A stretch of DNA of 64,000 bases, taken from Jiella pelagia (GTDB taxonomy: Bacteria > Pseudomonadota > Alphaproteobacteria > Rhizobiales > Rhizobiaceae). Shown here one piece after another: positions 62,514-64,000 of the stretch. The notes under the pieces were generated by a model. The model was not told the DNA's origin, ran no database searches, and worked only from the letters and a program-made list of their open reading frames with translations. The DNA lies in assembly GCF_026898155.1 (NCBI RefSeq), contig NZ_CP114029.1, forward strand, positions 1,433,501 to 1,497,500, read 5' to 3'. How positions within the stretch are numbered: the stretch's first letter is position 1; each line of letters opens with the position of its first letter. The position numbers were made by a program, and so were the translations under genes.

Positions 62514-64000
62514 CTAGCCGGCCAACGCCGTCGGAAGGAGATAGGCTGATCCCAGCCCGTGATGTTCCTCGAAGGCCCTCGCGGTCATCGGCCTGCCATA
62601 GAGGTAGCCCTGTCCTTCGTCCGCATAGTCTCGCATCAGGTCGGCCTGCTCCTCCGTCTCGATGCCTTCGGCGATGACCGTCAGGTCGCAGCCCTTGGCC
62701 ATCCTCGCAATGGCATCGACGATCGCCTGATCCTTGCCGCTCCACTCGATCTCGCGCACGAAGGAACGATCGACCTTCAGGCGGGTGATGGCGATTTCCT
62801 TCAGCATCGTCAGCGAAGCATATCCCGTCCCGAAATCGTCGAAGGCGATCCCGACCCCCATCGAGCGCAATTTGGCGAGATGCGAGATCGTCGCGCCTTC
62901 TTTGCGCAGGATGATGTTTTCCGTCACCTCGAGTTCCAGAGCCTCGGCCGGAAGTCCGCATTCGGCGAGCGTCTGCACCACCGTCTCGACGAAGTCCGGC
63001 GACCGCAATTGCGCGGCGAAGAGATTCACGCCGATCCGGAAATCGCTAAGGCCCTCGGCGCGCCACCGCGCGGCCTGGCGGCACGCCGTGGACAAGATCC
63101 AGTTGCCGACGGGAACGGCCAAGGGCCCGGATTCGAGGACGGGCAGGAACGCGGCGGGGCTCAAGACGCCGCGATAGGGATAGTTCCAGCGGATCAGCGC
63201 TTCGGCACCCACGAGGGCCCCGTCGCGGAGCCTGACCTGCGGCTGGTAGTAGAGCTCCAGATCCCCGTCCTCGAAGGCGTCCTGCAACTCCATCGCCGTC
63301 GTGGCCCGGTCGTTCGCAGCGCGTCTGAGATCGTGGGTGAAGAGGCGGGCGTGCCCGCGGCCGTTCGCCTTGGCGTCGTAGAGCGCCAGATCCGCGTTTC
63401 GCAGCATCTGCTCGACCGAGGAGTTGCCGTCGGACAGCTTGATGCCGACGCTGGCCGAAATGTGCGTGACCTGATCCCGCAGGAGGATCGGCTCCTCGAT
63501 GGCACGAATGGCCCGTTCCGCGACGGCGGTTGCCTGCAGAGGGTCCGCACCGTCCGGAATGAGGACGGCGAACTCGTCGCCGCTCAGCCGCGCCGCCTCC
63601 CACCCCTCATCGAGGCACTTCGAAAGCCGGTCGGCGACGACCTTCAGGACCTCGTCACCACCGGAGTGGCCGAGGCTGTCGTTCACCGCCTTGAACCCGT
63701 CGAGGTCGAACAACAGGATCGCGAAGTGCAATTGCGAAGCTTGATGGCGTGTCACGCAGCCTTCGAGGATGCCGTGGAAATGCTCCCGATTGGCCAGTCC
63801 GGTCAGCGTATCGGTATAGGCGAGCCTCCTGATCTTCGCCTCGCTCCGCAGCCGTTCGCGCTGGTCACGAAACGCCACGACCGTCTGGGTCTGCCGACCG
63901 AGCACGAACTCGCGGCGCAGCACCCGAACGGGCACCGACTGGCCGCTGAGCGTGGCAAGCGCTCCGTCGACCTCCTCGCCCTCCGGAATCTCTTCCAGCG
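62514..64000 (-). CDS. GGDEF–EAL cyclic di-GMP protein (5' end outside window)
   Basis: Bifunctional or switched cyclic di-GMP enzyme. The sequence runs open through the right edge; the GTG at 63935 is not the true start, because the same frame continues upstream as LEEIPEGEEVDGALATLSGQ. The GGDEF domain has the A-site variant SGDEF in ARLSGDEFAVLIPDG, preceded by LTGLANREHFHGILEG. The EAL domain has ALVGAEALIRWNYPYRGVLS, EALELEVTENIILR, and DDFGTGYASLTMLKEIAITR, with all key acidic residues visible, so phosphodiesterase activity is likely; cyclase activity is uncertain. Contains an intact GAGCTC (63252–63257). Confidence 0.9.
   Translation of the reverse strand, partial: LEEIPEGEEVDGALATLSGQSVPVRVLRREFVLGRQTQTVVAFRDQRERLRSEAKIRRLAYTDTLTGLANREHFHGILEGCVTRHQASQLHFAILLFDLDGFKAVNDSLGHSGGDEVLKVVADRLSKCLDEGWEAARLSGDEFAVLIPDGADPLQATAVAERAIRAIEEPILLRDQVTHISASVGIKLSDGNSSVEQMLRNADLALYDAKANGRGHARLFTHDLRRAANDRATTAMELQDAFEDGDLELYYQPQVRLRDGALVGAEALIRWNYPYRGVLSPAAFLPVLESGPLAVPVGNWILSTACRQAARWRAEGLSDFRIGVNLFAAQLRSPDFVETVVQTLAECGLPAEALELEVTENIILRKEGATISHLAKLRSMGVGIAFDDFGTGYASLTMLKEIAITRLKVDRSFVREIEWSGKDQAIVDAIARMAKGCDLTVIAEGIETEEQADLMRDYADEGQGYLYGRPMTARAFEEHHGLGSAYLLPTALAG

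Overview
The window looks like chromosomal DNA from a high-GC alphaproteobacterium of the order Hyphomicrobiales (Rhizobiales). Supporting signs are the secG–pyrG–kdsA–eno block, two alphaproteobacterial cell-cycle proteins (RcdA/DUF1465 and TrcR/DUF1013), a GAAC-N7-GAAC SOS box before lexA, and typical rhizobial palindromic intergenic repeats. The family is not certain; an Aurantimonadaceae-like organism is a guess.

Layout. 0–2.9 kb is accessory: a low-GC gene cut by the left edge, a DUF559 gene and an IS256-family element, bracketed by two 261-bp structured repeats. 2.9–8.7 kb holds a universal stress protein, a tripartite tricarboxylate transporter (tctC-B-A), a cupin and a luciferase-like flavoenzyme. 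9–18.9 kb carries a SulP transporter with a stress protein, a TSUP permease, cobQ, rcdA, a quinone oxidoreductase, a cation exchanger, trcR and a dihaem cytochrome c. 19–23.4 kb has two DUF3309 peptides and a marR–FUSC–DUF1656–HlyD efflux operon. 23.6–25.9 kb is ispG with a lytic transglycosylase. 26–36 kb is a polysaccharide locus: rfbA divergent from rfbC-B-D and two very large TPR-glycosyltransferases. 36.3–40.6 kb mixes an FNT channel, a small AT-rich lipoprotein gene, eno and a BrnA-like two-gene cassette. 40.6–62.4 kb is housekeeping: kdsA, pyrG, secG, tpiA, an overlapping ppiD–trpD–trpC–moaC–moeA chain, lexA, comEC, gltX, gltA, a GST, a lyxose isomerase and exbB–exbD–tonB. A GGDEF–EAL protein runs off the right edge.

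The most striking feature is not a gene. Eleven reading frames break (or change their C-terminus) at the same 7-mer, GAG-S-CTC (S = G or C), and removing one base from its centre to give the palindrome GAGCTC restores the full expected protein each time. The affected genes are the IS256 transposase, the LLM flavoenzyme, ispG, rfbA, the FNT channel, eno (twice), trpC, gltA, the GST and tonB. Only three GAGCTC sites remain intact, so 11 of 14 apparent sites carry one extra base. Several of these genes should be indispensable. A systematic consensus error at a chemically modified GAGCTC is therefore the leading explanation, which would itself point to an uncharacterised base modification; genuine scars at a centrally cut palindrome are the bolder alternative. 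A twelfth frameshift, in ppiD, lacks the motif.
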